Origin: Methanobrevibacter sp. | GTDB taxonomy: Archaea > Methanobacteriota > Methanobacteria > Methanobacteriales > Methanobacteriaceae | Direction of reading: 5' to 3' | DNA length: 16,528 bases | Assembly (NCBI GenBank): GCA_009777005.1 | Contig: WRMT01000025.1 | Location: 1-16,528, forward strand | Shown: positions 7,506 through 15,001 of the stretch, one piece after another | How the letters are laid out: every line of letters starts with the position of its first letter | How positions within the stretch are numbered: the first letter of the stretch is position 1 | Notes under the pieces: generated by a model | Databases searched by the model: none | Told to the model about the DNA's origin: nothing | The model's input: the letters and a program-made list of their open reading frames with translations, nothing else | Position numbers and translations under genes: made by a program

Positions 7506-7778
7506 TTATAATTATTAAAATTTTTTTAAATTATATTTTTAAATTTTTTCAAGTAAAATTTATATTATTAATAGAATATATTTATAAAATATTTTTTTCA
7601 AAATAAATTATCTAAATAATTATTAGCTGTTTAGAATTTTTCTTTAAATCATTTTACTTAATATTAATTACAGATAAAATTTTTATTAATCATCATAAAA
7701 ATCTTTAAAGTGAATTTAATAGGATTTAAAGGATTATAATTAAAAAACATTTTTTATAAATATTAAAAAAATTTAGTA

Positions 7779-7790
7779 AGTATATAATTT
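7779..7790 (+). promoter_or_regulatory. Possible TATA box of the phosphoesterase gene
   Basis: AGTATATAATTT lies about 70 bases upstream of the TTG start, predicting a leader of about 45 bases. It is a good match to the archaeal TATA element, but such matches arise easily in this A/T background. Confidence 0.4.
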
Positions 7791-7855
7791 AACTTTTTAC
7801 TTAAATAATTATCAACATACTTAAACATTATCAATATAATCTCTGAGGTATTTAT

Positions 7856-8953
7856 TTGAATTTTATAAAATGGCGTCTTTTAATGGTTGGATTTTTCCCA
7901 AACATTCTATACACTGTTTTTTTATATTTTTTAATAGGAGCAATAGCTAATTTATTTAATGAGATTAGTTTTTACTATCAAATTTCAATTCCAATCTTCA
8001 TTGGAGCTTTTACTCTCATTCCAATAGCTATTGAACTTAAAAAATCCAACTTCATCACTCGTTCAATGATGGAAATAGCTGAAATCACAAAATGGGTTTT
8101 TTTAATGTATGGTTTTTTAACTTTAGCTATTTACCTCATAGAAATAGCTATTAAAATTCCCAATGAAATCATTACTTTATTGTTTTTAACTATAGTTCCT
8201 ATTTTAGCTATTTATGCATATATTAAAGGACATAAAATTAAAATAAAATCACATGAATTAAAAATAGCTAATTTGAAAGAGAAAATTGAATTAATTCATA
8301 TTTCGGATCTTCATATTGGATCTATAAGAAATAAAAGATTGCTTAAAAATATTGTAGCTAAGATAAACTCAACTAATGCTGATTTAGTAATAATATCTGG
8401 AGATTTAGCTGATGGAACTTGCCCAATTGATGATAATTCTTTTTTAGCTTTTAAAGACTCTAAAGTACCAATAGTATTTACTCCTGGAAATCATGATTTT
8501 TACCCCGGGATTGAAAATGTTATTAGTGGAGCTAAAGTAGCTAATGTTAAGGTTTTATTTAATGAAATATTTAATTTCAAAGGATTACAGATTATTGGTC
8601 TTCCTTTTAGCTTTGAAGAAACCACGACTTATGGAAAAACAACAGTGGATAATATAAGTTTAAATGATTTTAATCCAAATCTACCAACGGTGTTAGTTAA
8701 TCATGTTCCAACAAATTGGACTATTTTTTCTAAATTAGGTGTTGATCTTCAGTTATCTGGTCATACTCATGGTGGACAGTTTTATCCAATGGTTTGGCTA
8801 GTTAAATTAGTTTTTCCCTATTTAAAAGGACTTTTTGAAAATGATGGGAAGTATCTTTGTGTAACATCTGGAATAGGAACTTTAGGTCCTCCAATGAGAT
8901 GGGGTAGCGACAGTGAAATGATTTTACTTAAATTAAGTAGCTTGAAACAATAG
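7856..8953 (+). CDS. Membrane-anchored metallophosphoesterase (YkuE-like)
   Basis: This is a 365-aa calcineurin-type phosphoesterase with an N-terminal membrane domain. Four hydrophobic segments are visible at about residues 8-33, 43-60, 80-99 and 104-123. The catalytic domain follows, with all metal-binding motifs in order: HISDLH (148-153, Asp151 and His153), ISGDLADG (Asp183), TPGNHDF (Asn212, His213), VNHVP (His283) and SGHTHGGQFYP (His303, His305). It probably cleaves a phosphoester of a lipid or nucleotide at the membrane, using two metal ions; the true substrate is unknown. The start is TTG 7856, strongly supported by GAGGTA five bases upstream; the later ATG at 7883 would cut into the first hydrophobic segment. 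The gene is unusually rich in AGCT, about 15 times in 1.1 kb. Confidence 0.9.
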   Translation: MNFIKWRLLMVGFFPNILYTVFLYFLIGAIANLFNEISFYYQISIPIFIGAFTLIPIAIELKKSNFITRSMMEIAEITKWVFLMYGFLTLAIYLIEIAIKIPNEIITLLFLTIVPILAIYAYIKGHKIKIKSHELKIANLKEKIELIHISDLHIGSIRNKRLLKNIVAKINSTNADLVIISGDLADGTCPIDDNSFLAFKDSKVPIVFTPGNHDFYPGIENVISGAKVANVKVLFNEIFNFKGLQIIGLPFSFEETTTYGKTTVDNISLNDFNPNLPTVLVNHVPTNWTIFSKLGVDLQLSGHTHGGQFYPMVWLVKLVFPYLKGLFENDGKYLCVTSGIGTLGPPMRWGSDSEMILLKLSSLKQ

Positions 8954-9089
8954 CTAATTAATATCACTATATTTGAAAAATAGATAATAGTTACTTATTT
9001 TGTTTCAATCGTTTTAATTTTTCAAACCAGTGTGTCAATTTAAGAATTTTTTTTAAAAAAACAGTATTAAGTTCTTTTTGTTTTTAATA

Positions 9090-9101
9090 TTTTTTTTTTT
9101 T
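9090..9101 (+). terminator. T-run terminator after the phosphoesterase gene
   Basis: Twelve consecutive T follow an already T-rich stretch (from about 9046) within the 263-bp gap between the convergent phosphoesterase and mmp10 genes. T-runs end transcription in archaea. For mmp10, read on the minus strand, the T-rich tract around 9120-9137 could play the same role. Confidence 0.5.
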
Positions 9102-9216
9102 AAATATTTTTATTATTAAGAAAATAAAAAATTTTATCTCTTCTAAGTATAAAATTAAAGAATATAATTATTTATTTTAAAAATAGCCACTTCTTAAAAC
9201 TTTTTTTGGACTATAA

Positions 9217-10494
9217 TTAAAATTGTTTTTTCATTCCAAAGAAGTTTATAGCTTCAACTAATTCCCTAAATAATTCTAGTTCTTGCTCTATAACATTTTC
9301 TTCGGTTAATGTTCCACTCATTTCTCCATCAACACTTAATTTTTCTGGACCTCTTCCAACTAATCTATCTACTCCATCACTACTGAAGATTTTTTCAGCA
9401 TCTATTTGATGAATGAAAGATCTTCCAGGAATGATAACAGACTCTTTGACTTCAGATAAGTCAATAGCTTCTAAATCTTCTTTAGTTATTAGACAAGCTA
9501 TGTCTTTTTCACAAGACACAACATTAACGTTTTCACTAACTCCAATTTTTTCTAAAATATTAGCTATATGTGGTGCAGCTATTTTAGAAGAGATTAATGT
9601 AGCTTCTCCAGTAACTTCTTGAATAAATTGTAAGTAAATTTCATTTTCATCCTTAGCTATTGCAAATGGAGCGTTTGTTTCGGGATCACAAACTGGAGTT
9701 CCTGTAACTCTAAAATTAAACTCTGAATTAATGTCTTTAACTAATTGACCAAACTCTTCTAAGCTTTGAGTTTCAAAATCTTTTATTATTGGTTCGTTTT
9801 TTAATATTAGTCCTTCTTTTGCAGTATTAGCAAATCTCATTAAAATTAGTGCTTTAGCTCCCCAGTCTTCCAGTGTAGCACAAGTTGATCTTAAAACTTC
9901 TCCATCATTTACTCCAGGAACTATAACATTAGCTACATGAAGGTCGGTATTTTCACCAAATTGTTGGGCGGCTTTTAAAGATTCTTCTGGCTCAGGGTCT
10001 TTCATCCATTCTTTCCTTAAATTTGCATCTGCTGCAAATAATGTGAAAGTTACTTCATTTACACCATTATTTATCAATCTTGTAGCTATTTCACTATCAT
10101 CAATTCCTTTTCCACTAGTGTATCCAAGGTGTATTGGAAGTCCAAATTCATGTATTGTTCCAGTTAATTCTTCTAAGTGAGGGTAACAGCTTACATCACC
10201 TCCTCCACTAATATTAATTTTTAGATTTTTATCTGGTGGATTCATCATCATTAGAGTTTGCTGAACCTCACTCATTACAGCAAAAGGTAATTTAAATTCA
10301 TTAGTTGTTTCTGTCACTCCTTCACTACATCTCGGACAACCTATTTTCCCAGATGGACAATCTTTACAACCTAATGGCTCAATTTCTTTAACTTTCCTAA
10401 AATAACAGTATTTACAAAATCCTCTACAATCTTTTCCTGGGATTCCACCAACATCAGCTACTATTTGCATGACTATTTTTTTCTCACTTATCAT
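9217..10494 (-). CDS. mmp10: Mmp10, B12-dependent radical SAM methylase of McrA arginine
   Basis: This 425-aa methanogenesis marker protein 10 is the radical SAM and cobalamin-dependent enzyme that converts the active-site-near arginine of McrA to 5-methylarginine (family knowledge). The radical SAM cluster motif is CRGFCKYC, with Cys23, Cys27 and Cys30. It is followed by two CxxC pairs (Cys43/46 and Cys53/56) and the SAM-binding ISGGGDVS (95-102). The C-terminal part (about 300-425) would hold the cobalamin site. Length fits the family. The ATG at 10494 lacks a clear ribosome site; Met9 (10470) begins a family-like MQIVADVGG and is a real alternative. The gene converges on the phosphoesterase gene and diverges from mcrB, its substrate's operon, across a 1.17-kb spacer. 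A 21-bp duplication covers its promoter. Confidence 0.95.
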   Translation of the reverse strand: MISEKKIVMQIVADVGGIPGKDCRGFCKYCYFRKVKEIEPLGCKDCPSGKIGCPRCSEGVTETTNEFKLPFAVMSEVQQTLMMMNPPDKNLKINISGGGDVSCYPHLEELTGTIHEFGLPIHLGYTSGKGIDDSEIATRLINNGVNEVTFTLFAADANLRKEWMKDPEPEESLKAAQQFGENTDLHVANVIVPGVNDGEVLRSTCATLEDWGAKALILMRFANTAKEGLILKNEPIIKDFETQSLEEFGQLVKDINSEFNFRVTGTPVCDPETNAPFAIAKDENEIYLQFIQEVTGEATLISSKIAAPHIANILEKIGVSENVNVVSCEKDIACLITKEDLEAIDLSEVKESVIIPGRSFIHQIDAEKIFSSDGVDRLVGRGPEKLSVDGEMSGTLTEENVIEQELELFRELVEAINFFGMKKQF

Positions 10495-10518
10495 ATAAAA
10501 AAAGTATTATTCTATCCT

Positions 10519-10560
10519 GAAATTTTAAAAAGTTATCACGAAATTTTAAAAAGTTATCAC
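10519..10560. repeat. Perfect 21-bp tandem duplication at the mmp10 promoter
   Basis: Positions 10519-10539 and 10540-10560 are identical. Each copy contains GTGATAAC and a TTTTTAAAATTT TATA-like core when read on the minus strand. The proximal core lies about 30 bases from the mmp10 ATG, a fitting distance for a nearly leaderless transcript. The duplication may double a TATA box or an operator. Confidence 0.9.
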
Positions 10561-11282
10561 TTTTCATGTTTATTTTTTTTCATGATTATGATTTAAAGAT
10601 TTATTAAGAATTCACCCTATCAAAACTTCACATCTAATTAAATATTCATTAAAAATAAAAAGAATGATAAGTAAATTTTTAATATATTCAATTATTATTA
10701 ATTTTTAATATATTATTATTTTGAAGAATTTATTCCATCCCCAAAAACTTTTAAGAAGTATTTAACAAGTTTCAAATTTAGAAGCAATAATCTTATTATT
10801 AAAATTTATTAATTTTATTTATTATTTATTATTTTTTTATTAATTTTCATTGTAAATTTTTAGAAATTGATTATATATTTATTTAATAATTATAATTATT
10901 TTTAAGATAAAATAAATAAAAAATAAGTATTTTTTTAAGAATTATTATGAATATAAAAACTAAAATAACAATTTAATCTTTTTATAAAATAATTTAATTT
11001 TTTTATAAAAATTTTTAAAAACTTTTTTTAAAATGTAAATATCAACAAAAATTTATATGGCTTTTCACAAATTTAAACAAAAAATTTTCTAAATATTTCA
11101 TTCAAAGTAGAACACTAAATGTTATTACTTTTTTTCATTAAAAATAATATTTAATTTTCACGATTCATAAGAAATTATTTTAATAAATTAGTTTATTGTT
11201 TCTATATTAACTAAATTTCTTAATAATTTATATTATTTGTTTAATCAAACAATACAAAAATTAGCTAAAGTTTTCAAATAAT

Positions 11283-11297
11283 ATTAACGCCGTTAAT
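11283..11297. promoter_or_regulatory. Perfect 15-bp palindrome, candidate operator
   Basis: ATTAACG-C-CGTTAAT has two perfect 7-bp arms around a single C. It is conspicuous for its GC core in an A/T desert, about 225 bases upstream of the mcr TATA box. It looks like a dimeric repressor or activator site; the regulator is unknown. Confidence 0.5.
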
Positions 11298-11341
11298 TTC
11301 AATGATTTACTATTTTATTCAGTTATTATATTTTTAAATGA

Positions 11342-11405
11342 GATAATAATCATCATTTTCATATAGTTTAAATTTTAAAAGATTATAATAATGATACTCA
11401 TTAAA
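11342..11405. promoter_or_regulatory. Two Fur-box-like operator sites
   Basis: The 19-mer at 11342-11360 matches the bacterial Fur consensus GATAATGATAATCATTATC at 16 of 19 positions, and that at 11387-11405 at 15 of 19. The second contains a perfect palindrome TAATGA-TAC-TCATTA (11389-11403). Both lie 110-175 bases upstream of the mcr TATA box. A metal- or redox-responsive regulator is a possibility; A/T bias inflates the scores. Confidence 0.35.
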
Positions 11406-11515
11406 AAAAGCCATTTTCGGAATATGGAAAAGTATTATTTTAAACACCTTAAATCTTAATATTTACACCTTATGTTCTCCTTTATAAGCTTTACTAATTG
11501 AATTTAAAGAGAAAG

Positions 11516-11533
11516 TTTATAATATATATTTAT
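11516..11533 (+). promoter_or_regulatory. TATA box of the mcr operon
   Basis: TTTATAATATATATTTAT follows GAAAG, a purine-rich stretch in the place of the BRE. It is the strongest TATA-like element upstream of mcrB. With the usual spacing, transcription would start near 11545-11550, giving a leader of about 120 bases. Confidence 0.65.
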
Positions 11534-11546
11534 CAGAATAAAATTT

Positions 11547-11636
11547 GTATACCAAATAGTATGCTATTGCAGAAAACTGCGATACTTCTTGCTCAATACA
11601 GGCTTAAAAATGACCGTTTGTATTGTTATGGTATAT
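11547..11636 (+). ncRNA. Structured mcr leader, candidate three-way junction
   Basis: Three helices nest cleanly. The closing stem is TATACC (11548-11553) with GGTATA (11630-11635). The second stem pairs AGTAT/ATACT and TGCAG/CTGCG around an AAAA loop (11558-11586), with a 5-nt bulge. The third pairs CAATACA (11594-11600) with TGTATTG (11619-11625), possibly extended by GG/CC. The fold begins at the predicted transcription start and ends 18 bases before the ribosome site, which stays free. It could stabilise the abundant mcr mRNA or act as a regulatory leader. Compensatory changes in relatives are needed to prove it. Confidence 0.45.
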
Positions 11637-11666
11637 TTGTAACTATATTTAGTTAGGAGGGAAAAA

Positions 11667-12998
11667 ATGGCAAAGTTTGATGACAAAGTCGATTTGTACG
11701 ACGATAGAGGATCATTAGTAGAATCTAGTGTACCTATCGAAGCCTTAAGCCCACTACGGAACCCTGCTATAAAAAGCATCGTTAAAGGTGTTAAAAGGAC
11801 CGTAGCTGTAAATTTAGAAGGTATAGAAAATGCTTTAAAGAATGCAACAGTCGGTGGACCTGCTTGTAAGATCTTAGGAAGAGAAATGGATCTTAATATT
11901 ACTGGCAGTGCTGATTCTATTGCAGCAGCATTAAAAGAAATGATTCAAGTAACTGAAGACGACGACACTGTTGTAAAGCTTCTTTCAGGCGGTAAAAGGA
12001 TTTTAGTCCAAGTACCTACTGCAAGATTAGATTCTGCTGCAGAATATTCTGTAACATCATTAGCTACAGCAACTGCACTGGTACAAGCAATTATTAAAGA
12101 ATTCGATGTTAGTATGTATGATGCTAACATGGTAAAAGCTGCAATTTTAGGAAGATACCCACAATCTGTTGAATTTATGGGTGGAAACATAGCAACTATG
12201 TTAGATATTCCGCAAAAACTTGAAGGACCAGGTTATGCATTAAGGAATATTATGGCTAACCATGTAGCTGCTGCTACTTTAAAAAACAGTTTACAAGGTA
12301 CTGCACTTTCAAGTATTTTAGAACAATCTGCAATGTTTGAAATGGGCGATGCTGTAGGAGCATTTGAAAGAATGCACTTATTAGGATTAGCTTACCAAGG
12401 AATGAACGCAGACAATATGGTTTTAGGTTTAGTTCAAGACAATGCTAAAGATGGAACTGTTGGATCTGTAATGAACGGAACTATCGCAAGAGCTACTGAT
12501 GATGGTGTTGTAAGTGTAGAAAAAGATTTGAACGGATTCAGTCTTTATGACACAAATGACTTAGCTAAGTGGAACGCTTATGCTGCTGCTGGACTTACTG
12601 CTGCTTGTATGGTTAACTTAGGTGCTGCAAGAGCTGCACAAGGTGTACCATCAACCATATTGTACTTCAACGATTCTCTTGAATTTGCAACTGGTCTTCC
12701 AAGCGTAGACTTTGGTCGAGCTGAAGGTGTAGCTGTAGGATTCTCTTTCTTCAGTCACTCTATTTACGGTGGTGGAGGCCCTGGTCTCTTTAATGGTAAT
12801 CACGTTGTTACAAGACACAGTAAAGGATTCTGTATCCCTTGTGTTGTTGCTGGAATGTGTTTAGATGCAGGTACTCAACTTTTCTCACCTGAATCTACTT
12901 CTGGATTAATTAAAGAAGTATTCAGTGATGTAGACGAATTCAGAGAGCCACTAAAATATGTTGTGGAGGCAGCCGCTGATATAAAAGGCGACATCTAA
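11667..12998 (+). CDS. mcrB: Methyl-coenzyme M reductase I, beta subunit
   Basis: This 443-aa beta subunit belongs to the (alpha-beta-gamma)2 enzyme that makes methane and the CoM-S-S-CoB heterodisulfide from methyl-CoM and CoB in the cytoplasm. The numbering matches the structurally known Methanothermobacter enzyme: Tyr367 in SIYGGGGPG and His379 in NGNHVVTRHSKGF, both lining the coenzyme channel. Full length, with no frameshift. The ATG is fixed by a strong ribosome site AGGAGGG at 11655-11661. It is the first gene of the operon, behind a TATA box and a structured leader, and is followed by an unusually long 190-bp gap before mcrD. Confidence 0.99.
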   Translation: MAKFDDKVDLYDDRGSLVESSVPIEALSPLRNPAIKSIVKGVKRTVAVNLEGIENALKNATVGGPACKILGREMDLNITGSADSIAAALKEMIQVTEDDDTVVKLLSGGKRILVQVPTARLDSAAEYSVTSLATATALVQAIIKEFDVSMYDANMVKAAILGRYPQSVEFMGGNIATMLDIPQKLEGPGYALRNIMANHVAAATLKNSLQGTALSSILEQSAMFEMGDAVGAFERMHLLGLAYQGMNADNMVLGLVQDNAKDGTVGSVMNGTIARATDDGVVSVEKDLNGFSLYDTNDLAKWNAYAAAGLTAACMVNLGAARAAQGVPSTILYFNDSLEFATGLPSVDFGRAEGVAVGFSFFSHSIYGGGGPGLFNGNHVVTRHSKGFCIPCVVAGMCLDAGTQLFSPESTSGLIKEVFSDVDEFREPLKYVVEAAADIKGDI

Positions 12999-13188
12999 TC
13001 TTTTCATAAATTAACTGAAAATCATGTATTACATTAGCTGTATTAGTATTATATTGCTGTAATAAATATTGCAATTGTAATAATCCTATTATATTGCTTA
13101 ATAATTTTATTACTCTGTTATTACTTACAAAAGATGTATTGCATTTATTCAATTAATTAAAATCTAATTTAAATGGGGCTTATTATAA
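12999..13188 (+). other. mcrB-mcrD intergenic gap with direct repeats
   Basis: The 190-bp gap breaks an otherwise tight operon. It holds a perfect 12-bp direct repeat TATTATATTGCT (13047-13058 and 13087-13098, offset 40). It also has inverted pairs ATTACA/TGTAAT (13028-13033 with 13058-13063) and GTAATAA/TTATTAC (13077-13083 with 13118-13124). No open frame is seen. An mRNA processing, stabilising or attenuation site that lowers mcrD and mcrC relative to mcrB is plausible. Confidence 0.5.
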
Positions 13189-13638
13189 ATGGATATTGAA
13201 GTATTTCCACATCGAGTATTAGGAACTGATACAACTGAAAAGTTGTTAAATGGTATTGAATGTATAGAAGATGTTAAAAAAACTGTTATACAAGGACCAA
13301 GACTTCCTCCCGAAGACCCTAATGAAAATCCACGTTATGCCGAAAGGAGAAAAATTACTGTCAACGGTAAAGAAATCGAGCTTAAAGTGAAAACTGGTCG
13401 TATTTTTGTTGAAATATCAAATGAATCAACTATTGATGAAATAAAAGGAATTTGTACTAAATACATTCCTTTTGGATTTGATATAAATATTGGAAAATAC
13501 ATCAGAACTCAGAAAACTGTGTCTGATAATATAAAATATGGAGATGCAGATGTTCCTGATGAATTAGTTGGAATGACTGATCCTTCAGCAAAACTCGCAG
13601 ATAGATTAACATTTATCGAAAAGAACAAAAAGGAATAA
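13189..13638 (+). CDS. mcrD: Methyl-coenzyme M reductase assembly protein McrD
   Basis: This 149-aa accessory protein is not part of purified active MCR. The family binds MCR and is thought to act in its assembly or maturation, such as cofactor loading. It opens MDIEVFPHRVLGTDTTEKLL, the typical McrD start with HR near residue 8, and contains GPRLPPEDPNENPRY (46-60) and a gamma-beta core around GRIFVEI. It is soluble and of normal length. Its ATG has only a poor ribosome site (ATGGGG about 12 bases upstream), unlike mcrB, mcrG and mcrA, which fits a protein needed in small amounts. Two bases separate it from mcrC. Confidence 0.97.
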   Translation: MDIEVFPHRVLGTDTTEKLLNGIECIEDVKKTVIQGPRLPPEDPNENPRYAERRKITVNGKEIELKVKTGRIFVEISNESTIDEIKGICTKYIPFGFDINIGKYIRTQKTVSDNIKYGDADVPDELVGMTDPSAKLADRLTFIEKNKKE

Positions 13639-13640
13639 TA

Positions 13641-14231
13641 ATGATTGGAAGATGCACTCACGTTGTTGATTGTCGTGAAACAATGGGACTTGGCGAAGGT
13701 GGAGGCATTGCTCAAAGAGGTACTTTTGCTGAATGTGGTTCAGGTGCATTGGCAGTAGCTATGTCACCAGGTAGAAGACACATTACAAAGCCTGTTTGTG
13801 AAATAACTTTTGCTCTTCGTGAAGCTAATGTTTTAACAAGTACAATGATATTGAATGCTGGTGCTGGAACTCCTACTGATGCTCCCGGTGCAAGTGGTGG
13901 ATTCGGTTTAACTGACAAAGAGATTAAGCAGATGAAACAATTTAAATTGCTTGTTGTGCATTTAGGAGGAGTTAAAAATCATATCGTTTATAAGGCAAGG
14001 TTAATTTTAAGAAATGTTAATAAGCCTTGTGTTATTATTTGCGAATATCCAGTTGATTTTGAAGATTTTGCTAAAATTGGTGTTAAAACTTCTAAAGTCA
14101 TGCCTATTGAAGTAAAATCTAAAGGTAAAATTGTTAATATTGTTAGTGGTATTATTAGGGGAGAAACATGTTCCCAAGAAAAATTAGATGAAATTATTAG
14201 AAAAGTTAAGATCTCATTAGGAGGTGCATGA
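13641..14231 (+). CDS. mcrC: McrC, MCR reductive-activation component
   Basis: This 196-aa McrC is a core part of the ATP-driven complex that reduces F430 nickel to Ni(I), together with Mmp proteins and the A2 ATPase (family knowledge). The signature is MGLGEGGGIAQRG (15-27), surrounded by cysteines 5, 11, 32 and 53, then GAGTPTDAPGASGGFG (74-89). Normal length. It starts two bases after mcrD with a modest AAGGA ribosome site, and its last codons contain the full ribosome site of mcrG. Its presence distinguishes this operon from mrt, which lacks a C gene. Confidence 0.98.
   Translation: MIGRCTHVVDCRETMGLGEGGGIAQRGTFAECGSGALAVAMSPGRRHITKPVCEITFALREANVLTSTMILNAGAGTPTDAPGASGGFGLTDKEIKQMKQFKLLVVHLGGVKNHIVYKARLILRNVNKPCVIICEYPVDFEDFAKIGVKTSKVMPIEVKSKGKIVNIVSGIIRGETCSQEKLDEIIRKVKISLGGA
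14219..14226 (+). promoter_or_regulatory. Full-length ribosome binding site of mcrG
   Basis: AGGAGGTG, complementary to the 3' end of archaeal 16S rRNA over eight bases, lies inside the end of mcrC eight bases before the mcrG ATG. It is the strongest ribosome site in the window. Confidence 0.85.
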
Positions 14232-14234
14232 TTT

Positions 14235-14984
14235 ATGGCACAATATTATCCAGGAACTTCTCAGGTAGCTCAAAATAGAAGAAATTTTTCAGACCCAGAT
14301 TACAAGTTAGAAAAACTAAGAGAAATATCTGATGAAGACGTAGTAAAAGTATTAGGTCACAGAGCTCCAGGTGAAGAATATAAGAGTGTTCACCCACCAT
14401 TAGATGAAATGGACGAGCCAGATGACTATGTAAGAGAATTAGTAGACCCAATCGATGGTGCAAAAGCAGGGGATAGGATAAGATATATTCAATTCACTGA
14501 TTCAATGTACTTTGCTCCAGCTCACCCATTCATAAGATCCAGATCATACCTAAACAGATTCAGAGGAGTCGACGCAGGTACATTATCTGGAAGACAAATT
14601 ATTGAAGCAAGAGAAAGAGACCTTGAAAAGATTTCTAAAGAACTTTTAGAAACCGAATACTTTGACCCAGCAAGATCTGGAATTAGAGGTAAAACAGTTC
14701 ACGGTCACTCTTTAAGACTCGACGAAGACGGTATGATGTTTGATATGTTAAGAAGACAAATATTAAACAAAGATACTGGAAAAGTTGAATCTGTTAAAGA
14801 TCAAATTGGAAGAGAGCTTGATGAACCTGTCGTACTCGGTGAACCATTAGATGAAGAAACTTTAATGAAGAAAACCACTATTTACAGAGTAGATGGTGAA
14901 GCTTATAAGGACGATAAAGACGCTGTTGAAGTATTACACAAAATACACGTCTCAAGATCCCAAGGAGGATTTTGTCCTGAATAA
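14235..14984 (+). CDS. mcrG: Methyl-coenzyme M reductase I, gamma subunit
   Basis: This is the 249-aa gamma subunit, the same length as in Methanothermobacter. It opens MAQYYPGTSQVAQNRRNFSDP, the standard McrG start, and contains GTLSGRQIIEARERDLE with Arg120, the residue that binds the coenzyme M sulfonate, and the KTVHGHSLRL hairpin (153-162) near F430. It ends in SRSQGGFCPE. No truncation or frameshift. It is translated from a perfect ribosome site embedded in mcrC and sits 17 bases before mcrA. Confidence 0.99.
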   Translation: MAQYYPGTSQVAQNRRNFSDPDYKLEKLREISDEDVVKVLGHRAPGEEYKSVHPPLDEMDEPDDYVRELVDPIDGAKAGDRIRYIQFTDSMYFAPAHPFIRSRSYLNRFRGVDAGTLSGRQIIEARERDLEKISKELLETEYFDPARSGIRGKTVHGHSLRLDEDGMMFDMLRRQILNKDTGKVESVKDQIGRELDEPVVLGEPLDEETLMKKTTIYRVDGEAYKDDKDAVEVLHKIHVSRSQGGFCPE

Positions 14985-15001
14985 AAGGAGTGTTGATTTA
15001 T

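Larger units (their letters stand above)
7324..7855. other. AT-rich spacer between mmp7 and the phosphoesterase
   Basis: The 532 bases hold a terminator-like hairpin near 7480, a TATA-like element near 7781 and otherwise A/T sequence with no gene-like open frame. Confidence 0.6.
10495..11666. other. Divergent control region between mmp10 and mcrB
   Basis: About 1.17 kb of mostly A/T sequence has no gene-like open frame. It contains the 21-bp duplication at the mmp10 end, featureless A/T sequence to about 11280, a perfect 15-bp palindrome, two Fur-box-like sites, the mcr TATA box and the foldable mcr leader. Confidence 0.7.

Noticed and set aside
9413..9622. Small plus-strand frame inside mmp10
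   Set aside because: It is antisense to a strongly conserved gene with no ribosome site or recognisable protein features. The same applies to the minus-strand frames inside mcrB, mcrC, mcrG and mcrA.
11411..11431. NrpR- or MsvR-type operator near TTTTC...GAAAA
   Set aside because: The sequence does not match GGAA-N6-TTCC or TTCG-N6-CGAA; a 5-bp A/T-rich inverted repeat is weak evidence in this background.
12940..13152. 70-aa minus-strand frame over the mcrB-mcrD gap
   Set aside because: It is partly antisense to mcrB, of low-complexity composition, with no supporting start signals.
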